From JAGQOZ01 sp041399205 (GTDB lineage: Bacteria > Planctomycetota > Planctomycetia > Pirellulales > Pirellulaceae): a DNA stretch of 64,000 nt. The DNA lies in contig JAWKTK010000017.1 of assembly GCA_041399205.1 (NCBI GenBank), positions 1 to 64,000 on the forward strand. The letters run 5' to 3'. Positions 36,048-46,102 of this stretch are shown piece after piece. The notes under the pieces are model-generated. The model was given only the letters and a program-made list of their open reading frames with translations, was not told the origin of the DNA and ran no database searches. Within the stretch, counting starts at the first letter, position 1. The number at the start of each line of letters is the position of its first letter. The position numbers and the translations under genes were made by a program.

Positions 36048-38414
36048 ATGCGTCTCACTCTCCGCACTCTGCTGGCTTACATGGACAATGTGTTGGACCG
36101 CCAGCACGCAGAAGAACTCCGGGAAAAGATTGCTGCCAGTAGCAATGCCAGCCGCTTGGTGCATCGCATTCGAAACACCGTTGGTCAACTTCGCCTAGAC
36201 GCACCTGAAGTTGACGCTACGGGAGTGGGAGCGGATGCGAACAGCGTGGCAGAATACTTGGACAACACGTTACCACTGGGAACGCTCCCCGAATTCGAAC
36301 GGATTTGCCTTGATTCGGATGCCCATTTAAGCGAAGTCGCTTCGTGTCACCAGATTCTGACTCTGGTGTTAGGTTCACCGGCGCAGGTGGATGCTTCAGT
36401 TCGCGAACGCATTCACGGGCTGCCTTACCGCAAACAATCCGGCCTTCCAGGCCAATCGCCCGTGGTTTCTCGAGTCCTCCCCAGCCGGACTGACCAGGGA
36501 GATCTCCGTTTGGACATGCCTGTTCGTTCACTGCCGCAAACCGATCCAGAACCCGACAGCCGTCCCGCGTCACGCGTGCCGCTGCTGATGATGCTGGCGT
36601 TGGCCGCCGGTTTTATGATGGTGGTCGTTGGGCTCCGAGGGCTGGGGCCGTTTGACCAAAACCATCCGTTGCTCCAGTGGTACCAAGGCATGCCTATCGC
36701 GCAGCAATCGGATGATAACGAACCGTTTCCTAGGATCTATGAAGGTAACAACACCACCGATTCTAGCGACGCCTCGTCACACAACGCCCATTCCGGTCAC
36801 GCATCAACGGACGCTCTGCCGGAGCTGACGTTAGATGATTCGTCCGAAATGGAAGACCATTCGCTCGATACCACTGTTTCGCATATCGAACAAGACAACG
36901 GTACCGCAGACGCAACGTCCGAATTGGCGAACGATGTTTTTGCTGGACCGGCGAACGTTCGAGACACTCGCGATGATATCGATCTGGCTACGAATGATAC
37001 TGTCGCAAACTCGCTTGCTGACAACCAAACGAATTCAGAAACCGTCGCTGCGGACGCATCGTTTGATTGGGGCGACACCTCAGTCCACGACCCACTGGAG
37101 GACAACGCCGATGCGTCGGAGACAGCGGACAGTAATGTTTCTCTGGAGAACACGCTGCCCGCCGAAGATGCCTCGGAATTGGTCTTGCTGGACGAACCCT
37201 CGCCCACCATCGACAGCGCTACCGAAGACTTTGTTGCTCGCGAGGAAGAAGACTTTCAAGAGGCCGTAACGCCACCCTTGGTGACTGACGCCACGGAAAT
37301 CTTGCCTCCGGCGCCCGAGAACGGCGTCCCGCCACTGGACACTCGAATTCCAGCAGACTTGACCGAGGATGCCTTGGCCGACAGAGCCAACACCGAGCTG
37401 GATACCACGGTCGGACTGCCGTCTGGAGGCTCGGAATTGACCAGTATCGATCCGCCTCCACCGCCCACGCCCACAACCCAGTTGGCTCAAGATCCACTTG
37501 GCGTAGATGATCGTCTTGCTCGTTCAGAAGAACGTCCGTCTATTCCGTTGCCGACCATTGGACGCAACCAAAATGATCCGCGGCAGTCAACGCCCGATCA
37601 ACTATCGGATTCAGCGGATCCGCTGGCTGCGATTGAAGATGTAGCGAACTATCGTGACCCTGCGGACGATGTCGCACCCCGCCAAGAAGACGCGGTGTTC
37701 GAACCCATCGCCGAAATCGCCAAGCTAATCAGCTCGAACCAAGTTGCAGCCGTTGTTGCACAGGACAATGAAGATTGGATGCGACTGGTTGACGGCGACG
37801 TTGTTGCGCCGGGAAGTCGCTTGATGGCGCTACCTAGCTACCGCCCGGAGCTAAAACTAGTAAATAATGCTCGCATCACCATGTCGGGACCTTCGCTGGT
37901 GACCATTAATCAATTGAATTCGTCCGAACCGACTCCCGAGCTTGAATTCGACTATGGCAAAGCGGTCATGTCGGTTCGAGAATGTCAACAGCAAAGTATT
38001 CACGTTCGCTGGCCCGGTGACCACACGGCAGCCGTTGAATTTGTAGATCAAGATTCAGTTGCCGCCATAGAAGTCGCTCGCGCACGCATCCCCGGCACCG
38101 ACCCAGAATCCGAACCGGCTCGTATTTTGTGCAAAGTCTTTGCGCTGTCGGGCAATATTACGGTTCATCGGCCTAATACCGATTCCGTCCAAGTTCCGGC
38201 CGGCCAAGTACTTGTCTTGCTGGACGGCATTGCCGTGCGGACTCGCGATATCAAGTCGTATCCCAAGTGGGTCAGCGGCAAGGACGTGACGCCGCTGGAT
38301 CACCAAGCACATACGTGGCTGACTAATCACCTGACAGAAGATCGTCCGCTGGTGGCAAGCCTTCGCGAAAACCTAGGCTCGCAGAAAAGAGGTTCGAACG
38401 CTGGCTGCATGTAG
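36048..38414 (+). CDS. Large single-pass membrane protein with anti-sigma-like N-terminus and FecR-like C-terminal part
   Basis: A 788-aa protein from the ATG at 36048 (AAGGA seven bases upstream). About 1-120 resembles cytoplasmic anti-sigma-type helices (LRTLLAYMDNVLDRQHAEEL, AEYLDNTLP). One membrane segment follows at about 182-204 (LLMMLALAAGFMMVVVGL). Next is a long acidic, Ser/Asp/Thr-rich region (about 220-540) and a conserved C-terminal part (VDGDVVAPGSRLMALPSY, then a beta-rich region) like FecR-type regulators. It may sense an external signal. It runs into the next gene after 10 bases. Confidence 0.75.
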   Translation: MRLTLRTLLAYMDNVLDRQHAEELREKIAASSNASRLVHRIRNTVGQLRLDAPEVDATGVGADANSVAEYLDNTLPLGTLPEFERICLDSDAHLSEVASCHQILTLVLGSPAQVDASVRERIHGLPYRKQSGLPGQSPVVSRVLPSRTDQGDLRLDMPVRSLPQTDPEPDSRPASRVPLLMMLALAAGFMMVVVGLRGLGPFDQNHPLLQWYQGMPIAQQSDDNEPFPRIYEGNNTTDSSDASSHNAHSGHASTDALPELTLDDSSEMEDHSLDTTVSHIEQDNGTADATSELANDVFAGPANVRDTRDDIDLATNDTVANSLADNQTNSETVAADASFDWGDTSVHDPLEDNADASETADSNVSLENTLPAEDASELVLLDEPSPTIDSATEDFVAREEEDFQEAVTPPLVTDATEILPPAPENGVPPLDTRIPADLTEDALADRANTELDTTVGLPSGGSELTSIDPPPPPTPTTQLAQDPLGVDDRLARSEERPSIPLPTIGRNQNDPRQSTPDQLSDSADPLAAIEDVANYRDPADDVAPRQEDAVFEPIAEIAKLISSNQVAAVVAQDNEDWMRLVDGDVVAPGSRLMALPSYRPELKLVNNARITMSGPSLVTINQLNSSEPTPELEFDYGKAVMSVRECQQQSIHVRWPGDHTAAVEFVDQDSVAAIEVARARIPGTDPESEPARILCKVFALSGNITVHRPNTDSVQVPAGQVLVLLDGIAVRTRDIKSYPKWVSGKDVTPLDHQAHTWLTNHLTEDRPLVASLRENLGSQKRGSNAGCM

Positions 38415-38424
38415 CTTGGCATAC

Positions 38425-38852
38425 ATGGGTAAATGTGATGCCGTGGTAGAAGCTCTGAACGACAAAACACTGTTTGCCTATTGGGACGGTCACCTAGAAA
38501 CGATCGACAACGTGCTGGGGCAAAGCCCGAGCTGGCCGCCGAAATTCGCAAAGCCGTACAGAACGTGCTGGGCGACCAAGCAGTGCCACTGTTCCGGTCA
38601 CTTTGGGGCTACTCCAACGAACAATTGGCGGCCGGCGCGGCGATCACCATTGCGGAAAATCTGAATCATGAAGAATTGATGTACCGAGTGGTGGCGAACC
38701 ACATATTTCGGACGGTCACGGGTAAGAATCCGCTGTATCGTCCCGAATCTTCCATTCGAAGTCGGCAAATTGCCGTTGTACGCTGGAAAGCACGCGTGGA
38801 TGAAATTCGCTATGCAGAACTCCCCGAAGTGGTGCAGTTGCTGAGCGAATAA
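38425..38852 (+). CDS. Hypothetical protein with one frameshift
   Basis: The first frame (MGKCDAVVEALNDKTLFAYW, GHLETIDNVLGQ) and the second (PELAAEIRKAVQNVLGDQA to VVQLLSE) join as one sensible 142-aa protein if one base is restored at about 38520; 428 bases plus one is exactly 143 codons. It starts 10 bases after the large membrane protein, so the two are co-transcribed. The sequence is helical with a conserved-looking FRSLWGYSNEQLAAGAA. Family not recognised; sequencing error is a fair explanation for the shift. Confidence 0.6.
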
Positions 38853-38886
38853 CGGTTCGGCCTTGTTGGAATTTCAAATTTCCAAA

Positions 38887-38914
38887 GCTCCGAACAATTC
38901 CAAAGGTTCGGAGC
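38887..38914 (+). terminator. Stem-loop downstream of the 36.0-38.9 kb operon
   Basis: A perfect 9-base stem gctccgaac / gttcggagc with a 10-base loop, 34 bases after the stop. It lacks a T-run, so termination is not certain; it could instead protect the mRNA end. Confidence 0.45.
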
Positions 38915-39065
38915 GACACTCCTGTGCCAAGCGAACACGAGACACGTCTCATGTGGCGTTGCGAATCTTGGCCCAGTGAATCTACGTGGATCTTGCGGGA
39001 TAGGCACGTTCAGGGCTCCAAAATTCGACAAGAATTTCCTAAAAAAACCCTCTGCAGCTGCCTGC

Positions 39066-39083
39066 ACTGTACACGCTATTGTA
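39066..39083 (+). promoter_or_regulatory. Candidate LexA operator upstream of lexA
   Basis: The dyad TGTAC-N8-GTACA (acgctatt between the arms) lies 157 bases ahead of the lexA start and just before an AT-rich tatattatatt that could form the -10 box. LexA commonly represses its own gene, and operators differ widely between phyla, so a dyad at this place is a reasonable autoregulatory site. It also lies where a -35 element would be (TTGTAC at 39078). Inference from symmetry and position. Confidence 0.5.
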
Positions 39084-39240
39084 CATGAACGCACGTATAT
39101 TATATTGCATAGGTTCGCCCGGAGTTTCATGGGCTGTTGAAGCCGGACGACATCTCGATTTCAGTGACGTCCAGTTGTGAACGGGAAGCGGTTCACGGCA
39201 CGGACGTTGATCACGACACACTTTTTCCGAGTACATTCGC

Positions 39241-39840
39241 ATGAGCATGTTGGATTTGTTGACCAAACGTCAAAAGGAAGTTTTGTTGTTGATTAAGGAG
39301 AAGATTGAAACTCGCGGCTACGGGCCAACCGTTCGAGAAATCGGTGAGGAGTTTGACATTAGTTCTCCGAATGGTGTGATGTGCCATTTGAAGGCGTTGG
39401 AAAAAAAAGGGCTGATCATTCGTGAACCCAATATGTCTCGCGCCATTCAGCTAACGCCGGAAGCGATGGACGAACCGGGGCTTCCTTTGGCAGGCCGAGT
39501 TGCGGCGGGTGTGATGCATGAAGCAATTGAACAAGATGAACGAATTGATTTTGGAGCAATGTTCTCCAAAAAGAATCTGTTTGTCTTGGAGGTTTCGGGC
39601 AACTCCATGATTGACGCGCAAATTGCCGACGGTGATTACGTGGTGATCAAGCGCCAGCGGACCGCTCGTCCTGGTCAGATTGTTGTCGCTCGCACGGAAG
39701 ATGGTGAAGCGACTCTGAAGTATTACTATCCGGAAAAAAATCGGATTCGATTGCAGCCGGCCAACCGTTCGATGAAGCCGATGTACGTCAAACGCATTCA
39801 GATCTTAGGCACGTTGGTTGGTGTGGTTCGCCAGCTCTAA
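39241..39840 (+). CDS. lexA: LexA repressor, SOS regulator
   Basis: A 199-aa protein of normal length. The N-terminal winged helix includes LTKRQKEVLLLIKEKIETRG and the recognition helix SSPNGVMCHLKALEKKG. The self-cleavage bond lies in RVAAGVMHE (A89-G90); the catalytic dyad is S122 in VSGNSMID and K160 in ATLKYYYP. It would repress DNA-damage genes and be cleaved with RecA filaments. It carries its own candidate operator upstream. Confidence 0.95.
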   Translation: MSMLDLLTKRQKEVLLLIKEKIETRGYGPTVREIGEEFDISSPNGVMCHLKALEKKGLIIREPNMSRAIQLTPEAMDEPGLPLAGRVAAGVMHEAIEQDERIDFGAMFSKKNLFVLEVSGNSMIDAQIADGDYVVIKRQRTARPGQIVVARTEDGEATLKYYYPEKNRIRLQPANRSMKPMYVKRIQILGTLVGVVRQL

Positions 39841-39874
39841 TTGCCTTCGAGCTTGGCTTCGTCCGTGCAGGCTG

Positions 39875-40744
39875 TCAGTTTCTGCTGCGTGGCCTTGCGA
39901 ATGAACTTCGCACCAACAGGGCCGCGCCCAGCCAGACGTACCAAGCGTTTGTGGCCGGTTCGGGAATCGGAGCGAACGTGCCGACGTTTTCTCCGTCCGG
40001 TAAACCAAACCTCTGGAATTCGGTAAGCACTTCTGTAAATCCATTTTGCGGTGACGTCCGCAGCAGAAGATTGTCTTCTGCGATCCAGTACAGCATCTGG
40101 TCGTCAGGATTAAAGCCTAGCGGCAAATCAACTCGGTCACGAACCGTCACGTTCACGGCGCCAATGCTGGCAACATGTTGCGTGGTCGGATCGAACGAGA
40201 CTAATTCCAGTCCGTTGTTGGTACCTTGATGAAAATCAAAAAGTTGGTTGTCACCACCAGCTGCCCAGTCTGTTACGCCCCCTGGCAAATCGTCACCGAT
40301 GCGATGGGCAATTCCATCCGCCATATTGATTTCGTACCAACTGACTTTGGCGACTTGATTGTCCAGAGTGCGCGCCAGTGCTCGGCCATCGGGCAGAATA
40401 TCAAATCCGCTCCAGGTTTCACTTTCGCTGACTGCCGCGACCGAAAACTGCAATTGGCTCTCGCCTGTGACTCGGTTAATTTCGTACAAGTTCGCTCGGT
40501 TCGAATCGGGATCACCCAACAAACCAAATAGTGTGTTTCGACCGGAATCGAATGCCAGTCCGCCCAACGTGTAGCCAAAGGGTGTGTTCAATTCGCTAAC
40601 CAACGTCACTTCCGGATCCATCACGTCAATTCGGTACAAACTTTGATTGTCTACAATCCAAAAGTAATGCTTGGTATCGGCCTGGACCATCACGTTCGTC
40701 ACCAGCAAAAACAACGCACTAAACGACAGAGTCAACCGCGTCAT
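39875..40744 (-). CDS. Exported protein with beta-propeller-like repeats and a PEP-CTERM-type tail
   Basis: A 289-aa protein from the ATG at 40744 (AAGGA seven bases upstream); signal peptide LTLSFSALFLLVTNVMVQA. The body (YFWIVDNQSLYRIDVMDPE, LGGLAFDSGRNTLFGLLGD, LYEINRVTGES) has the strand-turn rhythm of DUF4394-like/propeller proteins. The C-terminus PIPEPATNAWYVWLGAALLV followed by arginines matches the PEP-CTERM sorting signal, so it is likely cut and anchored by an exosortase. Convergent with lexA. Function unknown. Confidence 0.78.
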   Translation of the reverse strand: MTRLTLSFSALFLLVTNVMVQADTKHYFWIVDNQSLYRIDVMDPEVTLVSELNTPFGYTLGGLAFDSGRNTLFGLLGDPDSNRANLYEINRVTGESQLQFSVAAVSESETWSGFDILPDGRALARTLDNQVAKVSWYEINMADGIAHRIGDDLPGGVTDWAAGGDNQLFDFHQGTNNGLELVSFDPTTQHVASIGAVNVTVRDRVDLPLGFNPDDQMLYWIAEDNLLLRTSPQNGFTEVLTEFQRFGLPDGENVGTFAPIPEPATNAWYVWLGAALLVRSSFARPRSRN

Positions 40745-41006
40745 CACCAATTCCTTGAATATCAGCGCTGGCCCAGCTGGCACCGATTTGGGCAATGTGC
40801 CCAAAACGTTGGGTAAGTCGCGAACCGAGAACACAGCTTCCAAACGCTTATCAATTGTAACCAACGCTCGAACGAACCCAACTTCGTTCGTACAAAATCC
40901 TCGTTTCTATTCCCACCAATCGTGAATGTTGTGTGACGTTCGGTTAAAATTGGCGTCGACTGTCCAGCTCATGCAGACTCGACCGTTTGATCAAAGGAAA
41001 AGTTCG

Positions 41007-42383
41007 ATGTTGGCAATTCAGGGAAATGGCAAAGCATACACCTGTTCGGGGAGCACTCGTCGCGATTTCTTGCGAGTGGGTACGTTGGCGGGCATTGGCT
41101 TGTCGTTGCCGCAGTTGATGGCGGCAAAGGCGCAAGGCAAGATTCAGCCAGGTCATGACGACAAGGCCTGTATCATGATTTTCAATCTTGGCGCGCCTAG
41201 TCAATTGGATACGTTTGACATGAAGCCGAACGCACCGGCGGAAATTCGAGGTCCATTTCAACCGATCAGTACGGCTTCGTCCGAATTTCAAGTTTCGGAG
41301 ATATTGCCGTTGCATGCGAAAGTGGCCGATAAATTTTCGCTCGTTCGCAGCTGCTTTCACACTTCCGCTGCGGTACATGACGCTGGCTGGCAAATGCTGC
41401 AAACCGGACGACAGTTCACCGGTGGCATTGAGACTCCTCACGCTGGTGCGGTGGTCAGCTTTTTAAAAGGCCGCAAATCCGATTTGCCTCCATTTGTGGT
41501 GCTGCCCGAACTGATGGGGCGCGGAGGCGGGAATTTACCCAACGGGCAAGCCGGAGGTTTTTTGGGGAAAGCTCATGATCCCTTTGCCTTGATGGCCGAT
41601 CCTTCGCAGGCCAATTTTCAAGTCCCCGACCTGTTGCCTCCACCGGAAATCGGTACCGTTCGCTTGGAACGCCGCCGACGCATGCGAGAAATTGTGGACA
41701 ACGCGGTTCGACATTTCGAACAAACCCCCGACGCCGATCTATTGGACAGCAATTTTCAAGCAGCCTATCGCTTGATGACCAGTACCGAGGCTCGGCAAGC
41801 TTTTGACCTTTCTCAAGAGCCTGCCAAAGTCCGCGAACGCTACGGCATGAATCGTTTTGGCCAATGCTGCCTCTTGGCTCGCCGTCTGGTAGAAGCTGGC
41901 GTCCGTTTTGTCACCATCAACACATTCCTAACGGTCTTTGACGAAATTACTTGGGACATCCACGGTAGCAAACCGTTCACTTCCATTGAAGGCATGAAGA
42001 ACATCGTAGCGCCCATGTACGATCAAGGTTACAGTGCGCTAATCCAGGATCTGTTTGATCGAAACATGTTGGATACCACTATGGTAACGTGCTTGGCTGA
42101 ATTCGGACGGACTCCGAAAATCAACCCGGCTGGCGGACGAGACCATTGGCCGCAGTGCTTTACGGTGAACTTTGCCGGTGGTGGCGTGCAAGGTGGTCGA
42201 GCGATCGGGGCCAGCGATCCGATTGGTGGCGTGCCCGATGATCGGCCGACGGAACCCAGCGAAATCATTGCCACGATATTTCACGCCATGGGATTCGACA
42301 TTCATTCGCACTTACCTGGTCCCGCCGGTAGACCGTTTCCATTGGTGGACTTTGGTAAACGCGAAATTCACGAACTTTTTTAA
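41007..42383 (+). CDS. DUF1501 protein with Tat-type signal
   Basis: A 458-aa protein from the ATG at 41007 (AAGGA about eight bases upstream). The twin-arginine signal STRRDFLRVGTLAGIGLSLP leads to export in folded form. Motifs of DUF1501 follow: IFNLGAPSQLDTFDMKPNAP, CFHTSAAVHDAGWQMLQTGR, ATIFHAMGFD and a PLVDFGKREIHELF end. The family belongs to the alkaline-phosphatase-like fold and is widespread in planctomycetes next to DUF1549/DUF1553 genes, as here, with the partner 75 bases downstream. The exact reaction is unknown. Confidence 0.88.
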   Translation: MLAIQGNGKAYTCSGSTRRDFLRVGTLAGIGLSLPQLMAAKAQGKIQPGHDDKACIMIFNLGAPSQLDTFDMKPNAPAEIRGPFQPISTASSEFQVSEILPLHAKVADKFSLVRSCFHTSAAVHDAGWQMLQTGRQFTGGIETPHAGAVVSFLKGRKSDLPPFVVLPELMGRGGGNLPNGQAGGFLGKAHDPFALMADPSQANFQVPDLLPPPEIGTVRLERRRRMREIVDNAVRHFEQTPDADLLDSNFQAAYRLMTSTEARQAFDLSQEPAKVRERYGMNRFGQCCLLARRLVEAGVRFVTINTFLTVFDEITWDIHGSKPFTSIEGMKNIVAPMYDQGYSALIQDLFDRNMLDTTMVTCLAEFGRTPKINPAGGRDHWPQCFTVNFAGGGVQGGRAIGASDPIGGVPDDRPTEPSEIIATIFHAMGFDIHSHLPGPAGRPFPLVDFGKREIHELF

Positions 42384-42458
42384 ACGCTGCTTAAAATGAC
42401 AATTTGTTGTCACATCGTCTCCTTCGAATACGCAACTTTCAACCCACGCCGATTTGCC

Positions 42459-44960
42459 ATGTATTCCAATTCCGTTCGTATTGTTTCGCTACTTTTCGTG
42501 CTTGCATTTCACGCCAGCGTAACCGCGCAGATTGCCGTGCTGCCCGCTGAGTTTCAGTTGGTTGGTCCGAATTCGCAGCAACAATTGATCGTGGAACACT
42601 TGCCGACGGACGCGTCCTTGTCACCGTCTACATATTTGGGGCAAGTGTCAGAGTCTGTATCGCTGACTTCGATGAATCCAAATGTGGTTCGCATCGAAGG
42701 CAACATAGCGATTGCCGTATCAGACGGTGTCGCCGAACTCAAAGCAGTCTGGCAAGATTTTGAATCGACGGCAAAGGTTACGGTGCGCAACACGCAGCAG
42801 TCCGTTGCGCACGAGTTCACTCGGCACGTCCTACCTGTATTGTCCAAAGCCGGTTGCAATACCGGAGCATGTCACGGAGCACTAGCGGGCAAAGGAGGAT
42901 TCAAGCTTTCTTTGCGAGCGTACGATCCGGCGGGCGACCACTACTCGATCACTCGAGCTGTCCGAGGTCGACGAATTGAGCTTGCTGATCCTGGTCGCAG
43001 CTTGCTGTTGACCAAACCAACCGGCATGCTGCCGCACAAGGGTGGTCTGCGTTTGGATGTCGATTCGGATAATTATCGAATCTTGGCCGAATGGATCCAG
43101 GCCGGTGCGATCGGTCCGACAGCAGACGACGCCAAACTCGTTCGTATCGAATCGATTCCTCGCCAAGTTCAATTGGGTCAAGATCAAAGTCAGCAGATTT
43201 TGGTCACGGCCTACTATTCTGACGGCCGACAAGAAGATGTCACTCGTTGGGCCAAATTTAGTGCGTCTGACCAAACCGTTTTGAATATCACCGACGATGG
43301 CAAAGTGACTTCGGTTGGACATGGCGAAGGCGCGGTGGTGGTTTGGTTTTCCAGTCAAATTGTGCTCAGCCGAATCGTTTGCCCGTTTCCAGCGACGGAA
43401 GCGGAAAACCAAACACCAACAATCGAACCTGCCAACTTGATTGACCGTTTGGCACACGCCAAATGGGATAGTCTGAATCTCCAGCCCAGCCCGTTGGCCA
43501 GCGACGAAGAATTTGTGCGCCGCGTGTTCTTGGATACGATTGGAACGCTGCCCACTGCGGAAGAAGTATCGTCCTTTTTGCAAGATAACGCTGCTGACAA
43601 GCGAATTCGGTTGATTGACAATCTGCTGGACCGGACCGAATTTGTCGACTACTGGACGCACAAATGGTCAGATTTGTTTCTGATCAATGGTCGACGTCTT
43701 CGCCCGAAAGCGGTGAAAGCGTATTACCAATGGCTGCGTCAGCATGTGGAACAAAACACGCCTTGGGACCAGTTGGTCACGGAAGTGGTCACGTCCAAAG
43801 GTAGCAATATTGAAAATGGTGCCACCAACTTTTTTGCGCTGCACCAAGATCCAGAGAGCATGACAGAAAACGTTTGCCAAGCGTTCCTGTCGCTGTCGAT
43901 TGGTTGTGCGAAGTGTCACAACCATCCATTGGAAAAATGGACCAACAATCAATATTACGCCATGGCCAATCATTTTGCTCGAGTACAAGCGAAGGGATGG
44001 GGTGGCGATGGTCGCAATGGTGACGGAGAACGGACGCTGATTGTGGTGGACCAAGGCGAACTGGTGCAACCGCTGACCGGCAAGCCTCAGCAGCCCACGC
44101 CGTTGGACGGAGAACCTTTGTCGTTTGATTCGCCCGGAGACCGCCGAGAACATTTGGCAAATTGGCTCACTTCGCCTGACAATCCGTACTTCGCGCGAGC
44201 CATTACCAATCGCGTCTGGGCCAGTTTCATGGGCGTCGGTATCGTGGAACCGGTGGATGACCTTCGGCTATCCAATCCTGCCAGCAATGAAGAGTTGCTC
44301 AATTCGCTCAGCCAGTATCTGGTCGAAAATGATTTTGATCTCAAGAAGTTGATGCGTTTGATCTTGCAATCCAACACGTATCAACGCACCAGTCGGCCCA
44401 TTCCGGCGAACGCAGCGGACCGCCGCTATTTCACTCGGTATTACCCAAAACGCTTAACGGCCGAAGTCTTGCTAGACGCCATATCGCAAGTTACTCGTGT
44501 CCCCAGCGAATTCACTCGGATTCAATATGACGGCAACGATTTTCAAGACACCAGCGAATATCCAAAAGGAACTCGAGCTATCCAGTTATATGATTCGGCG
44601 GTGGCGTCTGACTTTCTGGCTACGTTCGGTCGCAATGATCGAGACATCACGTGTGAATGCGAACGGTCCAACACGCCCAGTATGGTGCAAGTCTTGCATA
44701 TCAATAACGGCACCACCATTAATGCTCGGCTGCAAAACGATAACAGTTGCGTCCAGCAAGCGTTACAGGACTCGGACGATCCGAATTCGCTGATCCAACA
44801 AGCCTACCTCCGCACGCTGGCTCGATCCCCAACTTCGCCAGAACAGCAATCCTTGCTGGCCATCTGGAACGAATGCCAAGACGACGACCAGCGCCGCACG
44901 TTTGTGGAAGATCTGTATTGGAGCATCATGAGCAGCCGAGAATTCTTGTTCAATCATTAG
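42459..44960 (+). CDS. DUF1549/DUF1553 protein with planctomycete cytochrome-like motif
   Basis: An 833-aa protein from the ATG at 42459 (MYSNSVRIVSLLFVLAF, signal peptide). A Big-2-like beta region (about 30-110), then CNTGACHGALAGKGGFKLSL with the cysteine-cysteine-histidine set at about 130-140, a second beta region, the DUF1549 domain (FVRRVFLDTIGTLPTAEE, FVDYWTHKWSDLFLINGR, CAKCHNHPLEKWT, the latter a CxxCH haem site) and DUF1553 (ITNRVWASFMGVGIVEPV, YYPKRLTAEVLLDAIS, NGTTINARLQ). It is the partner of the DUF1501 protein. Exported; substrate unknown. Confidence 0.88.
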   Translation: MYSNSVRIVSLLFVLAFHASVTAQIAVLPAEFQLVGPNSQQQLIVEHLPTDASLSPSTYLGQVSESVSLTSMNPNVVRIEGNIAIAVSDGVAELKAVWQDFESTAKVTVRNTQQSVAHEFTRHVLPVLSKAGCNTGACHGALAGKGGFKLSLRAYDPAGDHYSITRAVRGRRIELADPGRSLLLTKPTGMLPHKGGLRLDVDSDNYRILAEWIQAGAIGPTADDAKLVRIESIPRQVQLGQDQSQQILVTAYYSDGRQEDVTRWAKFSASDQTVLNITDDGKVTSVGHGEGAVVVWFSSQIVLSRIVCPFPATEAENQTPTIEPANLIDRLAHAKWDSLNLQPSPLASDEEFVRRVFLDTIGTLPTAEEVSSFLQDNAADKRIRLIDNLLDRTEFVDYWTHKWSDLFLINGRRLRPKAVKAYYQWLRQHVEQNTPWDQLVTEVVTSKGSNIENGATNFFALHQDPESMTENVCQAFLSLSIGCAKCHNHPLEKWTNNQYYAMANHFARVQAKGWGGDGRNGDGERTLIVVDQGELVQPLTGKPQQPTPLDGEPLSFDSPGDRREHLANWLTSPDNPYFARAITNRVWASFMGVGIVEPVDDLRLSNPASNEELLNSLSQYLVENDFDLKKLMRLILQSNTYQRTSRPIPANAADRRYFTRYYPKRLTAEVLLDAISQVTRVPSEFTRIQYDGNDFQDTSEYPKGTRAIQLYDSAVASDFLATFGRNDRDITCECERSNTPSMVQVLHINNGTTINARLQNDNSCVQQALQDSDDPNSLIQQAYLRTLARSPTSPEQQSLLAIWNECQDDDQRRTFVEDLYWSIMSSREFLFNH

Positions 44961-45536
44961 ATTGAATCACCTGCTTCAAGTGCGTCGCAGACCATTTTTG
45001 GATGAAAGCGAAACAATGCTAAATTGGATACGACTAGTTTGTGTCTGTCCCGAAACGGGTTTTACTTGCAAAATAGTGTGAGTACGCACCGGCGAGAGAA
45101 TTCGATCAACTAATTTTGTGCCAGGCAGATTGGATGAAACCACGAAGCATGAAGTACTCGGTGCAACTGGTTTTCTTAGAACGTGTTCCAAGCGAACTGC
45201 GTATTACTTCGCCCTAAAGAAACCAAGTCAATCGGACCGAGCGATTCTCAACGAACCTGCGTCAACAAGGGAAAGCCAAGCATTACCATTCGAGCCGAAT
45301 GGTCCACAAACAAAATCCGGCTCGACAAAAGGAACTGTGACAAACATCTGTCAGCGAGGAAACTCGTGGACGGTGGCATTCCTTTCGTCCTTCGCCATTA
45401 TTTCACCCAAGACGCGGCAAAGCGAAATGAAGGCAAAGGCGAAAGGAACACAATCAAAACAGCTCCAAAACAAAAAGTGCCCAACTTTTACCGCGCTACC
45501 GGTACGTACTACTTGACATGCAAGGACATATAGCTG
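44961..45536. other. Gene-free stretch before the accessory zone
   Basis: Two overlapping plus-strand ORFs of 116 and 132 codons exist but lack motifs, ribosome sites and consistent codon bias, and are treated as chance. No repeat or terminator was recognised. Confidence 0.35.
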
Positions 45537-46052
45537 TTATTTGCGATCTCCCTTTGCGGCGTATACTCGCAGAATTAACCCGTCATGATGCCAGATTTCG
45601 ACCAGACGATCTTCCTGTAACGGCCCGCGTTCCAAACAATTCCGAAGCATGGTGTTCTTGCTGTAGATGCCGTACTCAAACGAAGTTGTCCCCACAACGA
45701 ACGTTGGAACTGCATCCGATTTCCAAAACTTGTCTTTCAACACCAACTGTTCGATTGGCCCGGTTGCAACTTCATAGTCTTTTCCATCTATCCAATGCGC
45801 GATCGCCTTTTGTTCAGAATGAGCAATGGCCCTTGCCTCGGCGAAGACAAATGATACAGCAAGAAGCAACACAAATCCTAACATGTACAGTCGAAGAAAG
45901 CGTTGGTATCGGGGCCACGCCATATTTCTGTTTTCCAGTTTGCGCCAAACGATCACAGCCGCGACAGCGGCGGCAACTGCGAACGCGCAGTTTATTGCGT
46001 GTTCCGACGGCTTGGGAGCGGATAATGAATAAAGGTCAAACACGAGATTCAC
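45537..46052 (-). CDS. Hypothetical membrane protein, possible cassette gene
   Basis: A 171-aa protein from the GTG at 46052, with AAGAG six bases upstream. Two N-terminal membrane segments (HAINCAFAVAAAVAAVIVW, YMLGFVLLLAVSFVFA) precede a soluble domain of about 90 residues (LVLKDKFWKSDAVPTFVVG, RLVEIWHHDGLILRVYA). It lies directly after an attC-like site on the same reading direction, with another orphan gene beyond it, so it could be a mobile gene cassette. No family recognised. Confidence 0.6.
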   Translation of the reverse strand: MNLVFDLYSLSAPKPSEHAINCAFAVAAAVAAVIVWRKLENRNMAWPRYQRFLRLYMLGFVLLLAVSFVFAEARAIAHSEQKAIAHWIDGKDYEVATGPIEQLVLKDKFWKSDAVPTFVVGTTSFEYGIYSKNTMLRNCLERGPLQEDRLVEIWHHDGLILRVYAAKGDRK

Positions 46053-46102
46053 GGTAACTCTTTCGGGTGCGTTCGGGAATCTCAGCTGACGATCTCCAGC
46101 AA

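Noticed and set aside
45118..45533. Two overlapping plus-strand ORFs of 116 and 132 codons
   Set aside because: No motif, start signal or consistent codon use; each is the frame shadow of the other.
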